Made by a program: the position numbers and the translations under genes
Assembly: GCA_002373975.1 (NCBI GenBank)
Contig: DFKZ01000056.1
Location: forward strand, 1-30,985
Source: Lachnospiraceae bacterium UBA3632
GTDB taxonomy: Bacteria; Bacillota; Clostridia; Lachnospirales; Lachnospiraceae
Direction of reading: 5' to 3'
DNA: 30,985 nucleotides
Part shown: in pieces, positions 1 to 8,445 of the stretch
Position numbering within the stretch: position 1 is the first letter of the stretch
Layout of the letters: every line of letters begins with the position of its first letter
Notes under the pieces: generated by a model
Told to the model about the DNA's origin: nothing
Database searches by the model: none
Seen by the model: the letters and a program-made list of their open reading frames with translations, nothing else

Positions 1-91
1 TACTTGAAACGCGAAGTCCGTCACTAAGTTAATCAATATAATTGTTACCAGATTAAAGCGTAAGATAATACTTCATTTTGCGCGGATTATA

Positions 92-100
92 TGATAAAAT
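92..100 (+). promoter_or_regulatory. Putative extended -10 promoter of the signalling operon
   Basis: TGATAAAAT fits an extended -10 element (TG-N-TAAAAT). The -35 position, 17 bases upstream, reads TTCATT and is poor, which is tolerated by extended -10 promoters. Transcription would start near 107, giving a leader of about 60 bases that contains the palindrome at 116-127. Prediction from sequence only. Confidence 0.4.
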
Positions 101-115
101 AGCTCTGTGTGCGCA

Positions 116-127
116 TTGAGCGCTCAA
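116..127. promoter_or_regulatory. Perfect 12-base palindrome in operon leader
   Basis: TTGAGCGCTCAA is a perfect 12-base palindrome just downstream of the predicted start point of the signalling operon. It could be a dimeric regulator's operator or simply a short stem in the leader. Nothing identifies a binding protein. Confidence 0.35.
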
Positions 128-169
128 CTGATCTGACCACAAAATACTAACATAGATAAGGGGCAAAAA

Positions 170-1531
170 ATGGCAGGCTGGATTGTAGTAGTAGACGATG
201 ATGTGATCAATATAAAAACTGCGGGAAATATCCTCAGCAACAACAATATGCGCGTTACCGGAATAAGATCCGGCGCGGCACTTCTTGACTTCATAAAGGA
301 CAACGATCCCGATCTGATACTTCTCGATATCATGATGCCAGACATGGATGGATACGAGACATTCAAAAGGCTCAGAGCACTTGAAAAAGAGCTTGGCAGA
401 TACGAAACCCCTGTTGTGTTCCTTACAGCCGACAGCGATATAGAGAGTGAGATAAAGAGCCTGGATGTCGGCGCGTCCGACTTCATCAGAAAGCCCTTCA
501 TCCCCGAGGCCTTTGTTAAGCGTATAGAGAATATCCTAAGCAATTCAGAGAGGATTAAGGATTTAAATGCCGAAGCCAAAGCAGACAGCCTCACCCGTCT
601 AATGAACAGGGCTACAGTTGATAAGATGATCGAAAATGCCATGAGATCAAGGACAGGTACCCTCATGATGATCGATCTTGACAGCTTTAAGCTCATAAAT
701 GATATTTACGGCCATGACGGAGGTGATAAGATCCTCGTCGCTTTTTCGAGCATACTCAAGAGTAACATGCGCTCCGACGATATAGTGGGACGTGCGGGCG
801 GCGACGAATTCCTTGCATTTATCACAGGCCATAATGAAAAATCCATATCGGGACTTACTGAGAGATTCAATGCGGGCATACTTCAGAAGGCAAAAGAGTT
901 TTTCGGAGACGACATGAAAGTTCCCCTCGGCGTATCCGTCGGTGCTGTTTATTCTCAGGCAGGAGACGAACTTTCGGAACTATACAAGATGGCTGATGAG
1001 GCTCTCTACGATGTTAAGCTTAACGGAAAGCACAGCTACCGCATATACTCCGATATGCAGAAGGATGAAAAAGACGGTCCCGATGATATCGAGGATATCA
1101 GCCGCGTGCTCGAGGAAAGAAATGCCGGGAATTATGCGCTCTGGCTCGGTCAGGATGCTTTCAGCAATATTTACAGATTCATCATCCGATACATACAGAG
1201 CTATCACAGCGTGGCCTACAGGCTGCTGTTTACTGTGGTCAGTGCTGCCGATGAATCCAAACCGGCGGATCCCGATTCCGTTTCCGCATTCGGCGAGGTG
1301 CTTAATAAATCCCTCAGAAAGAGCGATATTATGATGCAGAGCGGAAGAAATCAATTCTTCCTCCTGCTTCCGGAATTATCCGACAAATACATAGATGATG
1401 TTACAGAAAGGATAATCAGTACATGGGAGCGAAGCAGCGATTCACAGGGCATAAAGGTGCTCCACGAAGCTGCAGTCATAAGCTATGAAGACATGACAGG
1501 CGACGACTCATGGAGAAGAGACAATGACTGA
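170..1531 (+). CDS. Response regulator diguanylate cyclase (REC-GGDEF)
   Basis: This 453-residue soluble protein is predicted to make c-di-GMP from two GTP when its receiver domain is phosphorylated. The REC domain (about 5-123) has the acidic pocket DDD near residue 9, the phosphoacceptor Asp53 in LLDIMMPDMDG, and the conserved Lys in KPF. A GGDEF domain (about 140-295) has an intact GGDEF signature at 210-214 and an RxxD inhibitory site (Arg201, Asp204), so product inhibition is expected. The remaining 150 or so residues resemble a degenerate GGDEF domain, with GRNQF where the signature should be. The start ATG follows AAGGGG at 158-163. It overlaps the next kinase gene by 8 bases, so the kinases are its likely phosphate donors. 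Confidence 0.93.
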   Translation: MAGWIVVVDDDVINIKTAGNILSNNNMRVTGIRSGAALLDFIKDNDPDLILLDIMMPDMDGYETFKRLRALEKELGRYETPVVFLTADSDIESEIKSLDVGASDFIRKPFIPEAFVKRIENILSNSERIKDLNAEAKADSLTRLMNRATVDKMIENAMRSRTGTLMMIDLDSFKLINDIYGHDGGDKILVAFSSILKSNMRSDDIVGRAGGDEFLAFITGHNEKSISGLTERFNAGILQKAKEFFGDDMKVPLGVSVGAVYSQAGDELSELYKMADEALYDVKLNGKHSYRIYSDMQKDEKDGPDDIEDISRVLEERNAGNYALWLGQDAFSNIYRFIIRYIQSYHSVAYRLLFTVVSAADESKPADPDSVSAFGEVLNKSLRKSDIMMQSGRNQFFLLLPELSDKYIDDVTERIISTWERSSDSQGIKVLHEAAVISYEDMTGDDSWRRDND

Positions 1532-4127
1532 TATTAAGACTAAAAAAGACAATAGGTTTCTTCAGGATGAGCTGAGGGCACTGTCATCTATCGCCATGCT
1601 GGCTATGCTGCTTTTTTTCTCGGTTATTCTGACCTTGCTGAACAGGATGCTTGACTGGGAAGTATGGATGATCCCGTTCATCATTTTCAGCGTTGTGCTC
1701 AGCCTTGTCCTGCACCTCACCAAAAAGCTTCCGGAGAGAGCAAGAATATATATTTTTGGCTTTTTCCTTTCTTTTGATGCTTTCTATTACACAGTAAAGA
1801 TCGACACTGTTTATGACAGCTCGGCTCTTAATGTGATTCTTTTGTTTTTATTTGCCGTTACCGGCGAACTGATACTTGTGACGGCGGCATTTGCATCCGA
1901 AGCGGTGTCAATAGGGATGCATTTCATCATCGCAGCCTCGGAAGACAGGCTCAAGCTTCATAAATCAAACATTACAAGAACGATCCTTCAGTTTGTGATC
2001 ATATTCCTTGCCTTTATTCTGGTCATACGTATCATGAACGCCATAAAGACGGCTCGCAAAAAATACGAGGATCGTCTTTTACAGCTGCAGGAGGAGAATA
2101 ACAGCGCAAACAAGTTCCTGGCGAATGTTTCCCACGAAATAAGGACACCCATAAATGCTGTTATAGGTCTGTCGACTGTTATTCAGAATGATGTGCTTTC
2201 GCCGGAAGCCAGAAAGAATCTTGAAGCCATATCGGAGGCCGGCCATAGAGTTGCCAGTCAGATAGGAGATATCCTCGACTATACAGAGATCGATATGAAA
2301 AAGCTCTCGGTCAGCAACGAAGTGTATCAGATCGATTCCATAATGGGTGATATGCTGGCTCAGATCAGATTCTACGAGGATCATGGTCTGGAGCTGGTCA
2401 TTGATGTGGAGCCTAACGTGCCTGCGGAGCTTATAGGAGATGGGAACAAGATCAAAAAGATCATTACCCATCTGATCGACAACGGCTTCAAATTCACCAA
2501 AGAAGGCGGCGTCTGCCTTCGCATTTATTCAATTCCCAAGAGCTACGGAATAAACCTGGTAATAGAAGTTACGGATACCGGAATCGGAATGACAGAAGAG
2601 GAGATAGACAAGATCTCAGACAGATTCTACCAGTCGGAAACCGCAAGTTCCACTGCTGTGGGAGGTCTCGGCCTCGGCATTCCCATTGTAAACGGATTCA
2701 CCTCTGCAATGGGTGGATTCCTTTCTATCGAGAGCGAACCCGGAAATGGGACTACCGTGCGTGCCAGCATACCGCAGAAGGTCGAAGATCCCGCTCCCTG
2801 CTATTCGGTTGTTGAGAATGAAGAGTGCCTGATCGCAGGATTCCTTGGCTTTATGAACATGGGAGATTCCAGAGTAAGAGAGTTCTACATCAGAATGATC
2901 GCTCACATAGTTACGGGGCTTGGTGTTACCTTTCAGAGAGTACAGTCAATCGAAGAACTCCAGAAGATCATCGGCGCCTATAAGATCACGCACCTGTTTG
3001 TCGGCCCCGGAGAATACAATGAGTACAAAGAATATATTGATTCGCTTGCTTCCGACGTCAAGGTGGCGGTGATCGCGGATAAGGGATCCAATCTGAGAGC
3101 GGAATACGGGATCACCGTTATACCCAAGCCGTTCTACGGAATACAGATTGCCAATTTCCTCAGCAACTTCCGGTTAGAGAGCGAAGTACACGCCGGTGAC
3201 AGGATGGTTTGCCCCGGTCTGCGTGCACTTGTAGTAGATGATGAGCCCATGAACCTCCTTGTGGCCAGAGGAATATTCGAAAGCTACAAGATGAAGGTGG
3301 TGACCGTTACAAGCGGTCAGGAGGCTATAGATATCTGCCAGAAGAAGGATTGCGATATCGTGTTTATGGATCATATGATGCCGGGAATGGATGGCGTCGA
3401 AGCTATGAAACGTATCAGATCCGTCGCGCAGAAAAAAGGCAAAGACCTCTGCATTGTAGCCCTTACCGCAAACGCTATAAGCTCTGCCAAGGAAATGTTC
3501 CTTTCGGAAGGCTTTGACGGGTTTGTGCCCAAGCCAATAGAGATAATGGAGCTCGAAAGAGTGCTCCGTCACGTGCTTCCCAAGTCGTTTATCAAATATG
3601 AACCGATAGAAAAAGAAAGCGCCAAAACCAAGGCAAAGGAAGAGCCGGTCAAGCTTGGAAACATATCACCGATCTTCCCGCTTCCGGTGCATGCCGAAAG
3701 AGACGAAAAGGAAAATGAATTCAAAAGCCTTGCGCGATGTGGGATAAACGTAAAGGAAGGAATTAAGAATTCCGGAAACAATATCGCGTTTTACAAGCAG
3801 GTGCTTTCCGAGTACGCAAACGGGATAGTCGATAAAATACCTCTTCTGGATAAGTATTACAGAAAGGGCATGTGGAACGATTATGCCATAAAAGCCCATG
3901 CCGTAAAAAGCACTTCAAAACTGATAGGAGCGGATAATCTTTCCGATATGGCAGCGATCCTTGAAGGGGCTGCAAAGGATAAGAACGAAAAAGCGATCCG
4001 AGAGCTTCATGAAGCTTTTATCAAGAGATACAGAGATACCCTTGAAACCGTAAAGACATGTGTATTTGAAACGGGTGAAAGAACCGACCAGGAAATATTT
4101 GAATTCAAACCCGGGGGTGGAGGATGA
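1524..4127 (+). CDS. Membrane hybrid sensor histidine kinase with Hpt domain
   Basis: This 867-residue protein is a complete phosphorelay kinase. About five hydrophobic segments fill residues 15-170, followed by a short coiled coil. The HisKA domain carries His204 in a SHEIRTP motif. The ATPase domain has an N box (DNGFKF) and the glycine-rich DTGIGM and GLGLGI motifs. Residues about 425-545 look like a receiver domain that has lost its acidic pocket and phosphoacceptor. A normal REC domain follows (VDDEPMN, Asp616 in FMDHMMPGMDG, Lys in PKP), then a C-terminal Hpt domain with His792 in KAHAVKS. No periplasmic sensor domain is obvious, so the membrane bundle may itself sense. The ATG at 1524 overlaps the upstream stop and is preceded by GGAGAAGAG. 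The Hpt domain could pass phosphate to the REC-GGDEF protein encoded just upstream. Confidence 0.92.
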   Translation: MTDIKTKKDNRFLQDELRALSSIAMLAMLLFFSVILTLLNRMLDWEVWMIPFIIFSVVLSLVLHLTKKLPERARIYIFGFFLSFDAFYYTVKIDTVYDSSALNVILLFLFAVTGELILVTAAFASEAVSIGMHFIIAASEDRLKLHKSNITRTILQFVIIFLAFILVIRIMNAIKTARKKYEDRLLQLQEENNSANKFLANVSHEIRTPINAVIGLSTVIQNDVLSPEARKNLEAISEAGHRVASQIGDILDYTEIDMKKLSVSNEVYQIDSIMGDMLAQIRFYEDHGLELVIDVEPNVPAELIGDGNKIKKIITHLIDNGFKFTKEGGVCLRIYSIPKSYGINLVIEVTDTGIGMTEEEIDKISDRFYQSETASSTAVGGLGLGIPIVNGFTSAMGGFLSIESEPGNGTTVRASIPQKVEDPAPCYSVVENEECLIAGFLGFMNMGDSRVREFYIRMIAHIVTGLGVTFQRVQSIEELQKIIGAYKITHLFVGPGEYNEYKEYIDSLASDVKVAVIADKGSNLRAEYGITVIPKPFYGIQIANFLSNFRLESEVHAGDRMVCPGLRALVVDDEPMNLLVARGIFESYKMKVVTVTSGQEAIDICQKKDCDIVFMDHMMPGMDGVEAMKRIRSVAQKKGKDLCIVALTANAISSAKEMFLSEGFDGFVPKPIEIMELERVLRHVLPKSFIKYEPIEKESAKTKAKEEPVKLGNISPIFPLPVHAERDEKENEFKSLARCGINVKEGIKNSGNNIAFYKQVLSEYANGIVDKIPLLDKYYRKGMWNDYAIKAHAVKSTSKLIGADNLSDMAAILEGAAKDKNEKAIRELHEAFIKRYRDTLETVKTCVFETGERTDQEIFEFKPGGGG

Positions 4128-6808
4128 AAAAAGGAGAAGAGAATATATTACATAACGATCGCAAGATCTTTCTGATCCTGTCATGCATGATCATTCCCAC
4201 TATGCTGTTTTACGCGTTTATCGGGCGGGTTATAAATCTGGCGGATAAAGACCTGAAAGAAGCTATTGCCGGTCCGCTTGTTCCGCTGATAATAATGACG
4301 CTTGTTTGCGGCGCCGTAACCGTTCTGGGCATGGTGACAAGGAAGATACAGCTTTTTGCCGCCATCAACTCGGGCATGATGATAATACTCATTCTGCCCT
4401 TTACGGTCAATGCCTTAGATGATTCGAGCTATCGTACATTTATTTGGTATGTCACCGTGGCATTATATATCGTGCTGCTTCTCTACGGCATAAGAAAATA
4501 TATTATGCTCGGCCTGCTGGCTCTGTCGGGGGCAGGCGTATATATTTATGGCGCATGGTGGATCTATCAGGAAAATCCCTTCGGAGTCAGGGAAGTGGTG
4601 GGATATATAGTTTCCTATCTTGTCCTGGCTTTTGTGTGCGTCCTTATCTGCATTATGGTGAGCATAGAGATGCGCTCGCTCAAGAAAGCCGCAGAGAGCA
4701 CCGCAGACCAGAAGAAGGAGATCGAGACTCTGAACAAGGCCCAGAACAGGTTCTTTTCCAGCATGAGCCATGAGATCCGTACGCCTATCAATACCATCAT
4801 CGGATTAAATGAGATGATCCTTCGCGAGGACATATCCGATGAAGTGGCGGAGGATGCCAGAAACATCCAGTCCGCATCAAAAATGCTTCTTTCGCTCATC
4901 AACGATATCCTCGATATGTCCAAGATAGAATCCGGACAGATGACCTTACTTAATGCTCCGTACAAGACAGGAGACATGCTTTCGGATATCGTGGGAATGA
5001 TCTGGATCAGGGCGAAGGAAAAGGACCTGCGGTTCCATGTGGATATAGATCCACATGTACCGGGTGAACTCATCGGCGATGAGATGCGCATTAAGCAGAT
5101 CCTGATAAATGTGCTTAACAACGCGGTAAAGTATACTGCTGAAGGCTCTGTCACTCTTTCCATAAGCTATCACAAAACGGAAGAGAATAAATGCGTGATG
5201 ACATATACTGTCACGGATACGGGCATAGGTATCAGGAAAGAGAGTATCCCTTATCTGTTCACCGCATTTAAGAGAGTTGACGAGGAGAATAACAAATACA
5301 TCGAAGGTACAGGCCTTGGTCTGTCCATTGTAAAACAGCTTGTGGATGCAATGGGCGGCAGCATAAATGTCAACAGTATCTACACCAAGGGATCCACATT
5401 TATGATCGAGATCCCCCAGGAGATGGTCACCGGATCCGAGGTGGGAGAGCTCAATCTTGAAAAGAGAGGGGATGCTGCCTTCAGAAAAGAATATAAACAG
5501 AAGCTTACCGCCACCGATGCAAAGGTGCTCATAGTGGATGATGATTCCGCCAACCTTTTGGTTGAAACCAAGCTTCTCAGAGATACGCTGGTTAAGACCG
5601 ACACGGCAAAGAGCGGAGCAGAAGCTCTTGAAAAGACTCTCAACAATGAATACGATCTTATCTTCATGGATCACATGATGCCCGAAATGGACGGTATAGA
5701 ATGTCTTCACAGGATAAGGGAGCAGGAGGGCGGCCTTAACAGGCAGACCAAGATCGCAGTGCTTACCGCTAATGCCGGAAGCAAGGAAAGGGAGCTCTAC
5801 GCACGAGAAGGCTTTGATGCATATATCGTCAAGCCTGTAAGCGGAGAGCAGCTGGAAGATACGCTCATAAAGCTCCTTCCCAGGGATCTTATCAAGATTG
5901 AAGGCACGGAATTTGCTTCGGAGCAGAGCTCTGTATTTGAAGATATCGAGCTTAAGAGAAGAAAGCCTCTGGTCATCACTACCGAAACGGTCTGCGATCT
6001 TCCAAGGCAGATGCTTGCAGAGCTTGGAATCCCTGTTATCGCATACCATGTAGAGACTGCCGAGGGTGATTTCTTTGACGGAAACGAAGCGGAAGGAAGA
6101 GGAATAGCTTCCTATCTGCAGGAAAGCGGAAAGGTGGCTTCTTCGCAGCATCCTTCGGTAGAGGAGTACGAGAGCTTCTTTGCTCAGGAGCTTCTTCACG
6201 CAAATAATATCGTTCACATTTCCATGAGCCGCAAGGTGGGCAAGGGATTCTACAATGCTGCCAAAGCAGCCGAAAGCTTTGATAACGTACGTGTGATCGA
6301 CAGCTGCCACCTTTCAAGCGGAATGGGACTCTTTGTGCTTGAGGCGGTAAGGCTCGCAAAAGAGAGTATTACTCCGGATGAGCTTATAACAAAGCTTAAA
6401 GGCTATGACAAGAAGATCCACACAAGTTTTATTGTGGAAGATACCGAATATATGGCAAGGGGAGGAAGGATAAGCAGATTCACCAACACCATTGCCAAGT
6501 CGTTTTACTTCCATCCCGAACTGCTTATACGTAACGGAAAGCTGGTGATCGGTTCACTCTTTGTGGGTGATGCCATGAGTGTCTGGAGCTCCTATGTAAG
6601 GACCGGATTGCCCAATCCTTCGAGGATAGACGACAGACTGTTGTTTGTCACATACTCCGGGCTTACTTCCACGGATATAAAAGAAATAGACAGGCTTATA
6701 AGAAAACGTGTCAATTTTAAGAGAATAATCTACCAGAAGGCATCATCGGCAATATCCGCCAACTGCGGGCCGGGCACCTTCGGACTGCTTTATCTCTATA
6801 AACACTGA
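4124..6808 (+). CDS. Hybrid histidine kinase fused to a C-terminal DegV domain
   Basis: This is one uninterrupted 894-residue frame. The order is about six membrane segments (10-180), a short coiled coil, HisKA with His216 (SHEIRTP), an ATPase domain (NVLNNAVKYT, DTGIGI, GTGLGLSI), a REC domain (VDDDSAN, Asp516 in FMDHMMPEMDG, Lys in KPV), and from about residue 610 a full-length DegV domain. DegV landmarks are TETVCDLP, a SSQHPS loop, DS at the third strand, YMARGGRIS, and ANCGPGTFG near the end. DegV/FakB proteins bind a single fatty acid, so this kinase may sense fatty acid or acyl-phosphate in the cytoplasm. There is no Hpt domain. Asn880 stands where I recall FakB proteins having a His. 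The start overlaps the upstream stop by four bases (ATGA), indicating coupled translation. Confidence 0.92.
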   Translation: MKKGEENILHNDRKIFLILSCMIIPTMLFYAFIGRVINLADKDLKEAIAGPLVPLIIMTLVCGAVTVLGMVTRKIQLFAAINSGMMIILILPFTVNALDDSSYRTFIWYVTVALYIVLLLYGIRKYIMLGLLALSGAGVYIYGAWWIYQENPFGVREVVGYIVSYLVLAFVCVLICIMVSIEMRSLKKAAESTADQKKEIETLNKAQNRFFSSMSHEIRTPINTIIGLNEMILREDISDEVAEDARNIQSASKMLLSLINDILDMSKIESGQMTLLNAPYKTGDMLSDIVGMIWIRAKEKDLRFHVDIDPHVPGELIGDEMRIKQILINVLNNAVKYTAEGSVTLSISYHKTEENKCVMTYTVTDTGIGIRKESIPYLFTAFKRVDEENNKYIEGTGLGLSIVKQLVDAMGGSINVNSIYTKGSTFMIEIPQEMVTGSEVGELNLEKRGDAAFRKEYKQKLTATDAKVLIVDDDSANLLVETKLLRDTLVKTDTAKSGAEALEKTLNNEYDLIFMDHMMPEMDGIECLHRIREQEGGLNRQTKIAVLTANAGSKERELYAREGFDAYIVKPVSGEQLEDTLIKLLPRDLIKIEGTEFASEQSSVFEDIELKRRKPLVITTETVCDLPRQMLAELGIPVIAYHVETAEGDFFDGNEAEGRGIASYLQESGKVASSQHPSVEEYESFFAQELLHANNIVHISMSRKVGKGFYNAAKAAESFDNVRVIDSCHLSSGMGLFVLEAVRLAKESITPDELITKLKGYDKKIHTSFIVEDTEYMARGGRISRFTNTIAKSFYFHPELLIRNGKLVIGSLFVGDAMSVWSSYVRTGLPNPSRIDDRLLFVTYSGLTSTDIKEIDRLIRKRVNFKRIIYQKASSAISANCGPGTFGLLYLYKH

Positions 6809-6844
6809 TGCGGATGATAAATATATGCCTGATAAAGAGGTGTT

Positions 6845-7180
6845 ATGATGATGACAGGTAAATTACTGTATGGCTTTTTGGCGTTGGCTGAGGCGGAGCC
6901 GCCTGCCGATCTGAATTCCGCCATTGCGAATTTCGGACCGATGGAATTTCTGATGACGGGCGGAGGGCTCCTTATCCTCACAGCGATGTTTGTGCTGCCG
7001 CTATTTCTGGCGGCGATTCCGGCAAACATTGCAAAGAAGAAGGGAAGAAACTTTGCGGGATATTATGTTTTCGGGTATTTTGCCCTGATCCCGGCGATAA
7101 TAGTCACTCTTGTTCAAAAACCGATACCGCAGGAAGAGATAAAGAAAAAAAGCATGAGCGATATTGCCCGCGGAAAGTAA
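6845..7180 (+). CDS. Small membrane protein, function unknown
   Basis: This 111-residue protein has one strong hydrophobic helix (about 35-60), then AKKKGR, then a second (about 68-88), and a charged C-terminal tail. An AKKKGR segment between two helices, with aromatic residues following, is common in small uncharacterised inner-membrane proteins of Gram-positive bacteria; I do not recognise a specific function. The N-terminal 30 residues are weakly hydrophobic and may hold a short extra segment. Three ATG codons lie at the start; the first, at 6845, follows AGAGGTGTT. It lies 36 bases after the signalling operon and could be its last gene. Confidence 0.7.
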   Translation: MMMTGKLLYGFLALAEAEPPADLNSAIANFGPMEFLMTGGGLLILTAMFVLPLFLAAIPANIAKKKGRNFAGYYVFGYFALIPAIIVTLVQKPIPQEEIKKKSMSDIARGK

Positions 7181-7211
7181 ACCGGCACAAGCCCGCAAAC
7201 AGTAAAAACAC

Positions 7212-7240
7212 TTGCCACTTTTATGCATTTTTAGTATAAT
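7212..7240 (+). promoter_or_regulatory. Consensus sigma-A-type promoter of the 6S-like RNA
   Basis: TTGCCA at 7212-7217 and TATAAT at 7235-7240 are separated by 17 bases, a near-perfect vegetative promoter. Transcription should start about 7246-7247, exactly where the 5' strand of the RNA's closing stem begins. It is the best promoter in the window, as expected for an abundant RNA. Confidence 0.8.
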
Positions 7241-7245
7241 AAAAG

Positions 7246-7430
7246 TGGCCCTAAGGTCAGTCTTCGGATTTTTGAACCTACATTTACCTTTAACGGGATT
7301 CCTACATTGCCTGGTCGGATGTCAGGCCCCCTCTTATGAGTCAGGGGAAGGCAGATGTCAGTGCTGCGGTCACCCACCTAGCTATAGCTAGGCGTCAAAA
7401 GGCGAAGACATTCCAAAGGGCTATTGTTGT
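7246..7430 (+). ncRNA. ssrS: 6S RNA-like regulatory RNA
   Basis: About 185 bases follow a consensus promoter and fold into a long interrupted hairpin typical of 6S RNA, which binds housekeeping RNA polymerase by mimicking an open promoter. The ends pair (TGGCCCT 7246-7252 with AGGGCTA 7417-7423), then GTCTTCG (7257-7263) pairs perfectly with CGAAGAC (7404-7410). The centre opens into a bubble whose 3' strand holds a small hairpin, CCTAGC-TATA-GCTAGG. The apical arm pairs ACAT..TGCCT with AGGCA..ATGT and closes with CCCCT/AGGGG. The segment GCGGTCACCCACCT matches my memory of 6S RNAs from clostridia, but this is not a database result. The 3' end is not precisely defined. Confidence 0.75.
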
Positions 7431-7455
7431 GTCTTTAAAAGAATGATAGTAAGGC

Positions 7456-8445
7456 ATGAGAGTACTCAAAAAGCTTTATAAAATATATGAACACTTTGTG
7501 AGAAGTGTAAAAAGGCTTAATATAGATGCTTACGCGGCATGCACATCCTTTTTCCTGCTCCTTTCGTTTACACCGCTTCTGATCCTGCTTTGCTCGATTC
7601 TTCCGTTCACAAAGATAACGGAGCAGGATGTTATTTTTTTCTTTCAGGGGTTTTCGCCGGAAATGTTCTGGCAGCTGGAAGAAAGGCTTATTGACGGTGT
7701 ATATTCCGGCGGATACGCAGTGCTCACCATATCGGCCATAATCACGCTGTGGACCGCAGCAAAAGGAGTGTCCTCCCTGGTGCAGGGACTCAATGCGGTA
7801 AACGGAGTGGAAGAGAAGCGAAACTTCTTTTTGAGGCGGGCTGTGTGCTGCCTTTATACGCTTATCCTGCTTGCGGCTTTATATATCAGCCTGCTCCTGA
7901 TGGTTTTCGGAAAGACCATAGCGCGCCAGATCACGAAAGTCTGGCCCAAATTTACGGAGCTTCAGGGAGTGCTGGTAAAACCCAGGCACCTATATATATT
8001 CCTGATTCTGACGCTGTTTTTTGCACTGTTGTATTCGTTTCTTCCGAACAAGCGCCAGAAATTCAGGGAACAGCTCCCCGGAGCGGTATTTTCATCGGCA
8101 TGCTGGATACTGTTTTCATGGGTGTTCTCGCTTTTTATAAACAAGTACAACCCATACAGCATGTACGGCAATCTCGCGATAGTTGTGGTTGCCATGGTGT
8201 GGATATATTTCTGCCTCCTGTTTTTTATGTACGGTGCTTATCTTAACAGATATTTCAAGCCGGTAAATATCGTGCTTGTATATCCCAAGAAGCGGCGGGA
8301 TATGATCTACAACGAGATGTACGGATCGGGCGAGTCCGAGAATACGGATGATGACCTCATTCCCTTCGGTGAATCGGTCAGAAAGCCGATAGGGCATGAA
8401 AATGATGATAACGAAGACAATGAAAAAGGAGATATGAAAAAATGA
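7456..8445 (+). CDS. YihY/BrkB family integral membrane protein
   Basis: This 329-residue protein has about six membrane helices. It matches the YihY (UPF0761, formerly called ribonuclease BN) family in length and pattern: an N-terminal amphipathic stretch, a first helix rich in F/L with SFTPLL, the WTAAKGVSSLVQGLNAV segment after helix 2, FLPNKRQKFREQLPGA before the last helices, and a conserved YGNLAIVVVAMVWIY region. Its transport or other role is unsettled in the family. The C-terminal 50 residues are hydrophilic and acidic. An in-frame stop lies just before the ATG at 7456, so this is the earliest ATG; AAGG sits unusually close to it. The stop overlaps the pheS start by four bases. Confidence 0.88.
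   Translation: MRVLKKLYKIYEHFVRSVKRLNIDAYAACTSFFLLLSFTPLLILLCSILPFTKITEQDVIFFFQGFSPEMFWQLEERLIDGVYSGGYAVLTISAIITLWTAAKGVSSLVQGLNAVNGVEEKRNFFLRRAVCCLYTLILLAALYISLLLMVFGKTIARQITKVWPKFTELQGVLVKPRHLYIFLILTLFFALLYSFLPNKRQKFREQLPGAVFSSACWILFSWVFSLFINKYNPYSMYGNLAIVVVAMVWIYFCLLFFMYGAYLNRYFKPVNIVLVYPKKRRDMIYNEMYGSGESENTDDDLIPFGESVRKPIGHENDDNEDNEKGDMKK

Noticed and set aside
4946..6310. A long open frame (454 codons) on the minus strand
   Set aside because: It lies wholly antisense to the conserved hybrid kinase, its translation shows no family motif, and the plus-strand frame carries intact catalytic motifs throughout.
7181..7455. T-box leader for pheST
   Set aside because: No GGTGG-type antiterminator motif or terminator is present, yihY lies between it and pheS, and the fold fits a 6S-like RNA better.
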